A stretch of DNA of 64,000 nt from a bacterium (GTDB lineage Bacteria; Auribacterota; UBA3054), in assembly GCA_017557885.1 (NCBI GenBank), contig JAFYXV010000003.1, positions 62,001-126,000 of the forward strand, written 5' to 3'. The stretch's first letter is position 1. Each line of letters opens with the position of its first letter. The notes beneath the pieces are model-generated. The model saw nothing but the letters and a program-made list of their open reading frames with translations, ran no database searches and was not told where the DNA came from. Position numbers and translations under genes: made by a program. Positions 27,922 through 37,300 of this stretch are shown piece after piece.

Positions 27922-29108
27922 ATTATTTCTTTGGCGGCTTTGGTTCCGAGGTCACCCTCGCCCAAGGAGGCTTTGACAGCTTTAAGGTCGCTGACCGTTT
28001 TGTCGTAGGCGGATCTGTCTTCCAGATATTTGTTGGCCCAGGGGACTATGCGTTCCGGAGTCATCTGGTACTGGATGAATTCCTGGACGATGCGTCTTTG
28101 GGCGATGATGTTGGCAAGGTTGATGAAGGGGATCTTCATGGCGATGCGGGCCAGGAAGAAGGAAATGTAGTTGAGGTAATAGAGGACAAGGATAGGCTTC
28201 TCCATCAGGGCGGCCTCAAAGGCCGCGGTGCCGGAAGTTACGAGGACGAGCTTGCTGAGGTGCACGATGTCGTACATGGATCCGTCTATAAGGCGGTAGC
28301 AGTTCTCATCAAAATTTCGGAGAGCGGCTTGAAGCATAGGCTTGAGGTTCGGCCTGGCGCAGGAGATGAGGAAGAAAACGTCGGGGTGAGTTTTCTTGAT
28401 GGCATCCGCACTTTTTAGCATGGTGGGGAAGATCCATTTGATCTCGTTCTCGCGGCTGCCGGGCAAGAGGGCTATGAGTTCTCTGCCGTTCGGAATATTG
28501 TTTTTGGCTTGGAAATCCTGATCCGGCTGGAATTCTTTTATCTTGTTGATGATCCAATGCCCGATATGCCTGACCTTCATTTTGCTGGGCTTGTTGAATT
28601 TGTGCTCGGTGATGGAGAGCGTGTCGTTTTCTACTTTCCATTCGCCGCCTTTCTCATAGACGTCCACTTCGAATGGGAACATGACCATCATAAGGGAAAT
28701 GCATTCCCTTATGGCGTTGATCCTCGAGTGGCCCCAGGCCCAGATCTGCGGGGAGACAAGGTAGATCAAAGGAAGGTCGGGATAGAGCTTGTGGAGCTTT
28801 TTGGCCAGCGCTAAGTTGAAGCCGGGATAGTCGATGAAGACTACGGCGTCCGGGCGGTTTTCCTTGACGTTTTGGAGAACGGAGTTGTAAACGCGCCTGA
28901 TCCTCGGATAATGCTTGATGACCTCGATGACGCCGATGACGGAAAGCTCGGTGATGTTGTGGGTAAGCGTTAGGCCGGCTTTTTCCATCTCCGGTCCGCC
29001 GATGCCGTAAAGTTCCAGATCAGGCCTGGAATCTTTAAGGGCTTTGACGGCGTGGGCGCCGCAGATGTCGCCGGATGTTTCGCCGGCAATGAAGAAGATC
29101 TTGGGCAT
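27903..29108 (-). CDS. lpxB: Lipid-A-disaccharide synthase
   Basis: 401 residues. LpxB joins lipid X to UDP-diacylglucosamine to form the lipid A disaccharide at the inner membrane (GT19). The N-terminal FFIAGETSGDICGAH is the family signature, with VFIDYPGFN and a PGSRENEI motif further on. It shows that the host makes lipopolysaccharide and has an outer membrane. The stop overlaps pdxA, and the start touches the stop of the TauE-like gene. Confidence 0.95.
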   Translation of the reverse strand: MPKIFFIAGETSGDICGAHAVKALKDSRPDLELYGIGGPEMEKAGLTLTHNITELSVIGVIEVIKHYPRIRRVYNSVLQNVKENRPDAVVFIDYPGFNLALAKKLHKLYPDLPLIYLVSPQIWAWGHSRINAIRECISLMMVMFPFEVDVYEKGGEWKVENDTLSITEHKFNKPSKMKVRHIGHWIINKIKEFQPDQDFQAKNNIPNGRELIALLPGSRENEIKWIFPTMLKSADAIKKTHPDVFFLISCARPNLKPMLQAALRNFDENCYRLIDGSMYDIVHLSKLVLVTSGTAAFEAALMEKPILVLYYLNYISFFLARIAMKIPFINLANIIAQRRIVQEFIQYQMTPERIVPWANKYLEDRSAYDKTVSDLKAVKASLGEGDLGTKAAKEIICLLNL

Positions 29109-29497
29109 TAGGGACGTCCTTTGATCTTGATTATCGAATCAACGAGCATATAGATGCCGGCTATGATCGTGAAGATGGAAAAGTAAAGTTTCAAGTGCAG
29201 GCTGTCGAGGTTCTTGGCGATGAGGCTTGCCAGGTAGCTGAAGACAAGCATCAATACGACAAGAGCACAGGCGATCTTTATGTCCACCCAGCCTTTCTTG
29301 TAGTACTCCCAGACGGCAAAGAAAGTTACGGGAGGAAGCATGATAGCAAGGCTTGTAGCCACGGCCTGGTGCTGGCTGAACTTGCAGAAGTAAACGAGAC
29401 AGGGGACAAGGATAAGGCCTCCGCCGATGCCGAAGAAGCCCGAGGCGAAGCCGGCGCAGGCGCCGATAAGGATTATGATTAACCAGTTGGTTGCCAT
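29108..29497 (-). CDS. Half-size TauE/SafE family membrane protein
   Basis: 129 residues with four predicted membrane helices and the family motif FGIGGGLILVP near residue 22. Full TauE/SafE transporters have two such repeats (~250 residues); only one is present here and there is no sign of a broken second half, because the neighbours abut on both sides. It might work as a homodimer. The transported anion (sulfite or an organosulfonate in characterised relatives) is unknown. Confidence 0.8.
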   Translation of the reverse strand: MATNWLIIILIGACAGFASGFFGIGGGLILVPCLVYFCKFSQHQAVATSLAIMLPPVTFFAVWEYYKKGWVDIKIACALVVLMLVFSYLASLIAKNLDSLHLKLYFSIFTIIAGIYMLVDSIIKIKGRP

Positions 29498-29498
29498 G

Positions 29499-31916
29499 TT
29501 ATTGCTTGCCGCCCAACTTTATGATGTAGGGCGAAATGAAGTTTATTCTCTGGGCGATGTTGAGCAGATGGTCGCCGATCCTTTCAATGTTGCCGATGGT
29601 GTCCAAAAATAGGATCGTGGCGTTGGGAGAACACTGCCCTGCTTCCAGGCGCTTAATGTGATTGGCGGAAAGCTTGCGGTGCATCTGGTTGAGATCCTGC
29701 TCCAAAGCCACGGCTTCTCCGGCCGCGTTGCGGTCGGCGTTCTCAAGGGCCTTTATTACCTGCTCAAACTGCTTTTGCAGAAGATTGTTGATCTCTATTA
29801 GCTCCCGGATGGCGGAGTCGGAAACGATTATCTGCTCTTCCGAGCGCTTCTGGGCCAGTTCGAAGATATTGATGGCAAGGTCGCCGATGCGTTCGATGTC
29901 ATGGGAGATGTGCATCAGTTCGGGAAGGAGAGCGATCTCGTCGTCGTTCAGCCCCTGTTTGGCAAGCGCCGCGGTGTAGCTTGTTATTTTTTTGTTCAGG
30001 GTGTTGATCTCTTCTTCGCGCTTCAGGATGTTTTTGCTGAAGCGGACGCTGCCCTCGCAGAAGCAGAGGAAGGCGTCGTCCACGTTCTTGTCGGCCCTCC
30101 TCAGCATGAAGAGGATCTCGGAGACGCTTTGCGAGAGTCCCAGGGCGGGAGTCTTCAAAAGGCGCTCGTCCAGGAAGGCGTACTCGGATTCTTCGCTTTC
30201 GCCTTTGACGGGGATGAGCTTCTCGCAGATCCAGGCCAAGGTTCCCGTGAAGGGCACAAGGACGATGACGTTGAGAACGTTGAAGACGGTGTTGGCCATG
30301 GCGACATGGCGGACGATGTTCTCATTGTGGCCGCCCAAAACTTCGCCGGCCGTCATGGCGTTGATGAGCGCGAGGAAAATAGGTTCTCCTTTCCAGAGAA
30401 TGTAAAACAAGGGCAGCATGAAGAGGGAACCGCCGACCTTGATGATAGTGTTGACGAGCGCGGCCCTCCTGGCTTTTCTGTTGGCGCCGATGGCGGCCAG
30501 ATTGGCGGTTATGGTCGTGCCGATGTTACAGCCCAGGACCAGCGGGAAGGATGTGTAGAAGTTGATGAGGCCGCTGCCGCAGAGAGCCATGACCACGCCG
30601 ATGGTGGCGGCGGAACTTTGGACTATCATTGTAGCTACCGTACCGATTATGAGGGCGGCGACGATATGTCCGAAGGGCATGTAGCCGTTGGCAGCGGGCG
30701 CACAGTCGAAGGATCGGAAGACGTTGACGAAGGTAGGCGAAGTTCTAAGGGGAACGAGCGTCTGGTTCATCATGTCCATGCCGAAGAAGAGAAGGCCGAA
30801 TCCCATGATGACGTCGCCCCAGTGGCGGCCGACGGCCTTTTTGCTCATGAGACGGACAATAAGGCCAATAAGGACAGCAGGCAGGGCGATGTCGGTCAGC
30901 CCGAAAGCCATGATCTGGGGAGTGACGGTGGTGCCGATGCAGCTGCCGAAAATGACGCTGATGGCCTGCTCGAGGTTCATGAGGCCGGCGTTCACGAAGC
31001 CGACCACCATGACGGTGGAGGCGCTGCTGGATTGCACTATGGCCGTGATGACGGTGCCGACGACTATGCCGGTGAATTTGTTCTTGACGAAGAGCTGGAG
31101 AATGCTTTTCAATCTGGCGCCGGCGACGCTCTGCAAGCCCTCCGACATCATGGTCATGCCGAGCAGGAAGAGCGCCAGACCGCCCAGAATCGCGATTATT
31201 ACGGAAGTGGTGTTGATGACGACGGATTGGAAATGCAATCCGCGCATGTTACTTACACCCGGCATCTCAACTTCCGCGATGACTTCCGTCTCGCCGGTAG
31301 TTTTGCCGGCTGTGATGAGAGTGCCGGCCGTGCCAGTCTCGTCGGTCACGGCTTCTCTGCAGGAAAGGTGGCATCCGGAGAAGGGGTCGATGAGAAAATG
31401 GATGGGAACGCCTGACAAAGGCTTGCCGTCCTTATTATAGACCGTAATGGAAAGCATGTCCGGGCTCGTGCGGCCACTCAATATCTCCTGGCGGGTGTTG
31501 CGCAGGCAAAGGCCGGAGACTATCCTGAATTCGCAGCTGACGTCGCCGAAGGGCGATTCCGCTGCGACGCTGATATGATGGTCACCGGTTGTCTTGCCGA
31601 TGGCGATCTCCAGTTCCGCCGTGCCGCCGGCGTCAGTTGTTGCCGTCGGGCCGTTGGGGAAGGTGATCTCGGGATCGTTCTCGCGCTGGCTGAAAGTGAC
31701 CTTGGCGCCTCCTATGGGATCGCGCTGCCCCTTGCCGCCCAATAGTCCCGGGATCATCGGACCTTCGACTTTGACTCTGAGGGTGACGTTGGTCTGGGGC
31801 GGGACGCAGACAACAGCTTCGGAAACGGGCGATATCAGCTCGGGAATGGCGTCCTCAGATTTGGAGCAGCCAAAGAGCAGCAGTGTGAGCGTTGCTAGAA
31901 GTAAGTAGCGCATCAA
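29499..31916 (-). CDS. Lipoprotein-Ig-Na/Pi cotransporter-PhoU fusion (copy 1)
   Basis: 805 residues. A lipoprotein signal ends at Cys17 (LLLFGC). Residues ~35-235 hold two bacterial Ig-like (Big_1-type) domains. Residues ~236-560 are the Na/Pi cotransporter membrane domain with the duplicated motifs IVQSSSAS and IVQSSAAT. Residues ~600-790 are a PhoU-like helical domain. Known Na/Pi cotransporters (NptA-type) import phosphate with sodium; the periplasmic Ig module and lipid anchor on a polytopic inner membrane protein are unusual. It overlaps the paralogous upstream gene by four bases; the TauE-like gene lies one base downstream. Confidence 0.85.
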   Translation of the reverse strand: MMRYLLLATLTLLLFGCSKSEDAIPELISPVSEAVVCVPPQTNVTLRVKVEGPMIPGLLGGKGQRDPIGGAKVTFSQRENDPEITFPNGPTATTDAGGTAELEIAIGKTTGDHHISVAAESPFGDVSCEFRIVSGLCLRNTRQEILSGRTSPDMLSITVYNKDGKPLSGVPIHFLIDPFSGCHLSCREAVTDETGTAGTLITAGKTTGETEVIAEVEMPGVSNMRGLHFQSVVINTTSVIIAILGGLALFLLGMTMMSEGLQSVAGARLKSILQLFVKNKFTGIVVGTVITAIVQSSSASTVMVVGFVNAGLMNLEQAISVIFGSCIGTTVTPQIMAFGLTDIALPAVLIGLIVRLMSKKAVGRHWGDVIMGFGLLFFGMDMMNQTLVPLRTSPTFVNVFRSFDCAPAANGYMPFGHIVAALIIGTVATMIVQSSAATIGVVMALCGSGLINFYTSFPLVLGCNIGTTITANLAAIGANRKARRAALVNTIIKVGGSLFMLPLFYILWKGEPIFLALINAMTAGEVLGGHNENIVRHVAMANTVFNVLNVIVLVPFTGTLAWICEKLIPVKGESEESEYAFLDERLLKTPALGLSQSVSEILFMLRRADKNVDDAFLCFCEGSVRFSKNILKREEEINTLNKKITSYTAALAKQGLNDDEIALLPELMHISHDIERIGDLAINIFELAQKRSEEQIIVSDSAIRELIEINNLLQKQFEQVIKALENADRNAAGEAVALEQDLNQMHRKLSANHIKRLEAGQCSPNATILFLDTIGNIERIGDHLLNIAQRINFISPYIIKLGGKQ

Positions 31917-34264
31917 TCTTTGGTCAGAAGGGTTATGCGTTGGGCGATATTGAGAAGGTGCCTGGTCATGCGGGACATTATGGTGACGGAGTCGTTGATG
32001 AGCACGGCGATCTTGATGGACCGCATGTCGCTCTGACCGCCGGCGGAGTATTCGCTTTGTATCTCGCTGTCCAGCTGCTGAAGGACTTTCTGGCGGATTA
32101 TAAGGGTGGCGGTGATGTCCTCCCTTTCCTCATTGCGGCCTTTGAGGGCCCGCAGGATCTCGCTGCAGTAAAGATCCATGGCGGAGAAGTAATCGTCTAT
32201 CGGCTTGACGCTCTCCTTGTGCGCCAGAAGGTCTCTTTCCGCGCAGTTCTTGGCCATATGGAGGAAATTGACGGCAATGTCGCCGATCCTTTCGATGTCG
32301 TGGGCCACGTGGATGTAGGCCGGCACGCGTTCGGTGTTCTGTTTGTCAACGTTGTATTCCGAAAGCCAGGTCAGGAAAGAGCTGACGTCGCGCTGGAAGT
32401 CGTCGAGCTCATTCTCCATAGTTATGATCTCCATATCCTTGCTGAAATCATTTTCCATAAAAGCCGTGTAGGCGTAGCGCATCATGATCTGGCCTTTTTC
32501 CAGCGATTCGACGGTCAGCCTTCTAAGCTGCGCGAAGGCCAGATTCGGCGTCAAAAGAAGGCGGCTGTCGAGGACGTAGCTCTTCTCATTTTCCATCGCC
32601 TTGACGGGAATGATCCTTTCCGCGATCTTGACAAGGAGCGAGGAGAAGGGCAGAAGCAGAAGAGCCGTCATAACGTTGATCATGGTGTGGGCCATGGCGA
32701 CGTGCCTGCCAATCTCTTCGCCCGCGAAGGCGTCGCCGGGGCAGAAGGCGTCGAAGAAGATCAGTGCGAGGGAACGGCCGTTGAACTTAATGAAGAAACA
32801 GGCCGTGCCGAGGGCGACCGTGAAAAGATTTATGATCGTGTGGATGACGGCCACGCGGTGGGCGGCCCTCGACGTTCCCTTGGCGGATAGATGGACCGCG
32901 ATGGATTTGCCCAGATTGCAGCCCAAGATCAGGGGACAGATGGTCGCGAAATTCATCATGCCGGAGCAGGCCAGGATGATTACAGCGCCTACGGTGGCGG
33001 CGCTGCTTCTTAGGAGCGCGCTCACGGCGAAAGCCGCCAGGAAGGAGTAGAGGAAGGGCAGGGAACTTCCGCTCGAACAGTCGAAGATCTTGCCGATCTC
33101 AGAGAAATATTCGCTCCCGGCCAAGGGCGTCAAGGTTTCCTCAAGCAAGTAGAAAGCCAAAAAGATCGTGCCGAAGCCGAAGAAGATCCTGCTGAGCGCG
33201 TGCCAGAAGTCGCCGCGGCGCCCGGGAATCAACCTGAAGATCGCGCCAAGAATCAGAGCCGGCATGATGAGCGGGAAGAGCCGGCAGGCCATGATCTGAG
33301 GCGCGATGGTGGAGCCGATGTTGCAGCCGAGGATAAGAGGCACGGAAACGGAGAGGGCAAGCAGTCCGGCGTTTACAAACCCCACGACCATGTCGCTGGC
33401 GGCGCCGCTTGACTGCAGAATGGCGGTGACGAAAGCGGCCTTGAAAAGGTCCTGGAGCGGCCGGCGCTTTATGGAGTTGAAGAGGGCTTTCAGCTTCTCG
33501 CTGGCGGCGGTCCTAAGACCGAAGGACATGAAAACCAAACCGAGGTAGAAGAGCGAGAAGAAGCCGCAGAGTTTAAGAATGAGAGCGCCCTTGTCGATGG
33601 TCTGGACCGAAAAGGAGAAGCAGTCGTAGGAAGGGGCTTCGGCATGGATGAAACTCTTGCCGGATTGTTTGGCGCCCTTGATGTAAACTTTTGCAAGGCC
33701 TAAAGGATCGCTTTTTATATTTTCGGCGCTGAACTCCACTTTCGGGGAGGCGCCTTCGCAGAAGAAGTGCACGGGAACGCCCTCTTTGGGAGAGCCGTCC
33801 TCGTTGAAGAAGGTGAGCGCGACGGGTTCCTTGACGGAAAGCCCCTGCATGGCCTGCTGATGGTCGCCGGCTACGGAAACGCCCCAATTGAGGGCGAAGG
33901 TCGTTTCCTTCGTCGTGCCGTCCGGCAGGCGGAAATGCGCTCTCACATGGTGAGTCCCGGGGCGGGGTGAAACGGTGACGGCGGTTTTCGCGCTGCCGTT
34001 TTCATCGGAAACTGAAACGGCTTCATTTGGGAAAGAGACCGCCTCGTCCTGGGATTCGAATGTCACTTTGATGCCGGAAACGGGCTTGTCGTAAGAGTTC
34101 AGGACTTTTACCAGAAGTTCCTGAGGCTCACTTCCGTTGGCCAGATAACGGGATCCATCCTGCGCCTCAAGTCTGACCGGAACTCCGCCGCCTTTTTGGC
34201 AGGCGGAAAAAATAAGAAGCGCCGGCAGAAGCAGGATTGAAAGAAAGCGTTGGGAGATTTTCAA
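31913..34264 (-). CDS. Lipoprotein-Ig-Na/Pi cotransporter-PhoU fusion (copy 2)
   Basis: 783 residues with the same architecture as the adjacent gene: lipobox ending at Cys22 (IFSAC), two Ig-like domains (~30-230), the Na/Pi membrane domain (~230-560) and a C-terminal PhoU-like domain. The first repeat motif is ILQSSGAAS, but the second is LLRSSAAT, so the otherwise conserved Gln is Arg. That may alter or abolish phosphate transport. It is the first gene after the nifJ terminator, with GGGGA before the ATG; no clear promoter of its own is seen. The two copies are clearly related but diverged, so the duplication is old. Confidence 0.84.
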   Translation of the reverse strand: MKISQRFLSILLLPALLIFSACQKGGGVPVRLEAQDGSRYLANGSEPQELLVKVLNSYDKPVSGIKVTFESQDEAVSFPNEAVSVSDENGSAKTAVTVSPRPGTHHVRAHFRLPDGTTKETTFALNWGVSVAGDHQQAMQGLSVKEPVALTFFNEDGSPKEGVPVHFFCEGASPKVEFSAENIKSDPLGLAKVYIKGAKQSGKSFIHAEAPSYDCFSFSVQTIDKGALILKLCGFFSLFYLGLVFMSFGLRTAASEKLKALFNSIKRRPLQDLFKAAFVTAILQSSGAASDMVVGFVNAGLLALSVSVPLILGCNIGSTIAPQIMACRLFPLIMPALILGAIFRLIPGRRGDFWHALSRIFFGFGTIFLAFYLLEETLTPLAGSEYFSEIGKIFDCSSGSSLPFLYSFLAAFAVSALLRSSAATVGAVIILACSGMMNFATICPLILGCNLGKSIAVHLSAKGTSRAAHRVAVIHTIINLFTVALGTACFFIKFNGRSLALIFFDAFCPGDAFAGEEIGRHVAMAHTMINVMTALLLLPFSSLLVKIAERIIPVKAMENEKSYVLDSRLLLTPNLAFAQLRRLTVESLEKGQIMMRYAYTAFMENDFSKDMEIITMENELDDFQRDVSSFLTWLSEYNVDKQNTERVPAYIHVAHDIERIGDIAVNFLHMAKNCAERDLLAHKESVKPIDDYFSAMDLYCSEILRALKGRNEEREDITATLIIRQKVLQQLDSEIQSEYSAGGQSDMRSIKIAVLINDSVTIMSRMTRHLLNIAQRITLLTKD

Positions 34265-34290
34265 AAGGTCCCCAAGGGTTTGATTTTTAA

Positions 34291-34320
34291 AAAGCGGAGC
34301 GGCATGCGCCGCTCCGCTTT
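34291..34320 (-). terminator. Terminator of nifJ
   Basis: A perfect 13-pair stem (AAAGCGGAGCGGC / GCCGCTCCGCTTT) with loop ATGC. On the minus strand it is followed by a T5 run; on the plus strand a T-rich tract follows too. It separates nifJ from the downstream Na/Pi cotransporter genes. Confidence 0.88.
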
Positions 34321-34326
34321 CTTTTT

Positions 34327-37300
34327 TTAGTCAAGCTCTATTTCAGAGAGTTTCTGATAAAGCTTGAAGCGGCGTTCCATCAGTTTCGCGCCTTGAGCGA
34401 CCAGGGCTTCCGCGGTGGCGGGATCCTGGGCTTTCAGCTGACGGAAGCGGTTTTCGCCGAAGGCGTATTCGCTATAAGGAAGCGTCGGAGCCTTGCTGTC
34501 GAGCTGCAAGGGCTTGTCCAGCGTCGGATTGTAGCGATACAGCAGCCAGGCGCCGCTGTTGACAGCCTTCTGCTGTTCACGCAAGCCGGTGGTCATGTTG
34601 ATGCCGTGGGCAATGCAGTGAGCGTAGCAGATGATCAGCGACGGGCCGTCGTAGGCTTCGGCTTCGTTGAACGCCTTGACCGCCTGGGCGGGGTTGGCGC
34701 CCAAGGAAACGGAAGCGACGTAAACGTTGCCGTAGGTCATGGCGATCATGCCGAGGTCCTTCTTCGGCATTCTCTTGCCGCCGGCCGCGAAGAGGGCCTT
34801 GGCGCCAAGCGGAGTGGCCTTGGACATCTGGCCGCCGGTGTTACTGTAGACTTCCGTGTCGAGGACCAGGATGTTGACGTTCTTGCCGGAGGCGATGACG
34901 TGGTCGAGTCCGCCGTAGCCGATATCGTAAGCCCAGCCGTCGCCGCCAAGGATCCAGACGGACTTCTTGACGAGGTAGTCGGCGAGACTGTAGAGCTGCT
35001 TGGCTTCCTGCTTGTCGCACTTAGAGAGGCGCTCTTTGAGTTCGGCCACTCTGGCGCGCTGCTCTTCGATCTCAGTCTGGTTGGTCTGCGGAGCGTTCTT
35101 GATGGCTTCAAGAAGCGGCTTGCACTCGGCGCTGCATTCGCAGGCGAGGAGCTTGTCGATCAGTTCGAGGGCGAAGCCTTTGAACTTGTCGACGCCCAGG
35201 CGCATGCCGAGACCGAATTCCGCGTTGTCTTCAAAGAGGGAGTTGGACCAGGCCGGGCCGCGGCCGTCAGCACGTTTGGCGTACGGCGTGGTCGGCAGGT
35301 TGCCGCCGTAAATGGAGGAGCAGCCCGTCGCGTTGGCGATCATGGCTCTGTCGCCGAAGAGCTGGGAGAGCAGTTTCACATACGGCGTCTCGCCGCAGCC
35401 GGCGCAGGCGCCGCTGTACTCGAAGAGCGGGCGGCGGAGCTGGCTGCCCTTGACGGTGGTCGGGTTGGCCAGTTCGGCTTTCGTTTCGGGGAGGTTGAGG
35501 AAGAAGGCGTAGTTCTTGGCTTCGGCTTCTCTCAAAGGCTCCTGCTTCTGCATATTGATGGCTTTCTTGCCTTCCTCGGTCTTAGACTTGGCGGGGCACA
35601 TCTCGACACAGGCGCCGCAGCCCGTGCAGTCTTCCGGAGCGATCTGGACCGTGAACTTCAGGCCGGCGAAAGCGGGCGTCTTGGCGTCCGTTGATTTGAA
35701 AGTCTCGGGAGCGCCTTCAGCGGCCTTGGGCTCGTAGGCTTTGATGCGGATGGCGGCGTGCGGGCAATACAGAGAGCACATGCCGCACTGGATACAAGTG
35801 GCGGGATCCCAGACCGGGATGTTGACGGCGATGTTGCGTTTCTCGTACTGAGTCGTGGCGGTCGGGAAGGTGCCGTCCACCGGCATGGCGGAGACAGGCA
35901 GATCGTTGCCGTTGCCGGCGATCATGACGCCCGTCACTTTCTGGACGAATTCCGGAGCGTCGGCCGGGACGGCGGGCTTCATCGGTTTCTCGGTGTTGAC
36001 GACCATCTTGTCCTTCGGCATCTCGGAAACGGCCTGCAAGCCGGCGTCCACGGCCTTGTTGTTCATGGCCACGACGGCTTCGCCCTTCTTAGAGTAGGAC
36101 TTGACGATGTATTCTCTGATCTTGGCGACCGCGGTCTCGGGATCCATGACCTTAGAGATCATGAAGAAGGCGGTCTGCAATATGGTGTTGGTGCGGCTGC
36201 CAAGGCCGATCTTCTCAGCTTCTTTGATGGCGTTGACCGTGAAGAAGCGGGCCTTCTTGGCGATCAGCTGTTCCTGGACCTTTTTCGGCAGGTGCTGCCA
36301 GGTCTCTTCCGCGGTGTCGTAGAGAGAGGAGACGAGGAAGATGCCGCCTTCTTTGAGGTTGGAAAGCATGTCGTACTTCTCAAGGAAGGAGTACTGGTGG
36401 CAGGCGATGAAGTCAGCCTTCGTGATAAGGTAAGCGCTGGCGATGGGGTTCTTGCCGAAGCGGAGGTGGGAGGTCGTCAGACCGCCGGCCTTCTTGGAGT
36501 CGTACACGAAGTAACCCTGGGCGTAGTTGTCGGTGTAGTTGCCGATGATCTTAATGGAGTTCTTGTTGGCGCCGACCGTGCCGTCACTGCCGAGGCCGTA
36601 GAACATGGCGCAATAGGTGTCGGTGTTCTCCTCAGCCTGCCAGGCAGGATCGTAGGGGAGAGACGTTCCCATAACGTCGTCATTGATGCCGATCGTGAAG
36701 TGATTCTTCGGCTCTTTGGCTTCCAGGTTGTCAAGGATGCCTTTGCACATGGCGTCGGTGAATTCCTTGCTGCCCAAGCCGTAGCGGCCGCCGACGATCG
36801 TCGGCATGGCGAATTTGGCCTTGCCGGTCTGGACGGCTTCGGCGATGGCGGAGCAAACGTCTTCGTAGAGAGGTTCGCCCTGGGAGCCGGGCTCTTTGGT
36901 GCGGTCGAGGACCGCGACGCGCTTGACGGTCGCGGGAAGAGCGGCCGCGAACAGTTCGCCGGCGAACGGACGGAAGAGGCGGACTTTCACAAGACCGACC
37001 TTCTTGCCCTGCTTGGCGAGAGCGGTCACGACTTCTTCCATCGTGCCGGCGCCGGAGCCCATGGCCACCACGACGTTCTCGGCTTCGGGATGTCCGACGT
37101 ACTCGTAAACTTTGTACTGGCGGCCGACGATCTTGGCGAATTCATCCATGGCGTCCTGCACGAGCTGCGGGCAGGCCTGGTAATATTTGTTGACGGTCTC
37201 GCGGCCCTGGAAGTAAACGTCAGGGTTCTGGGCGGTGCCGCGCATGGAGGGCCTGTCCGGGCAGAGGCCGCGCTTGCGGTTCTCTAAAACGAGGTCGAAG

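Noticed and set aside
29108-29497. TauE/SafE gene as a truncated pseudogene
   Set aside because: It has a proper start, intact family motif and four helices, and abuts intact genes on both sides with no remnant of a second repeat.
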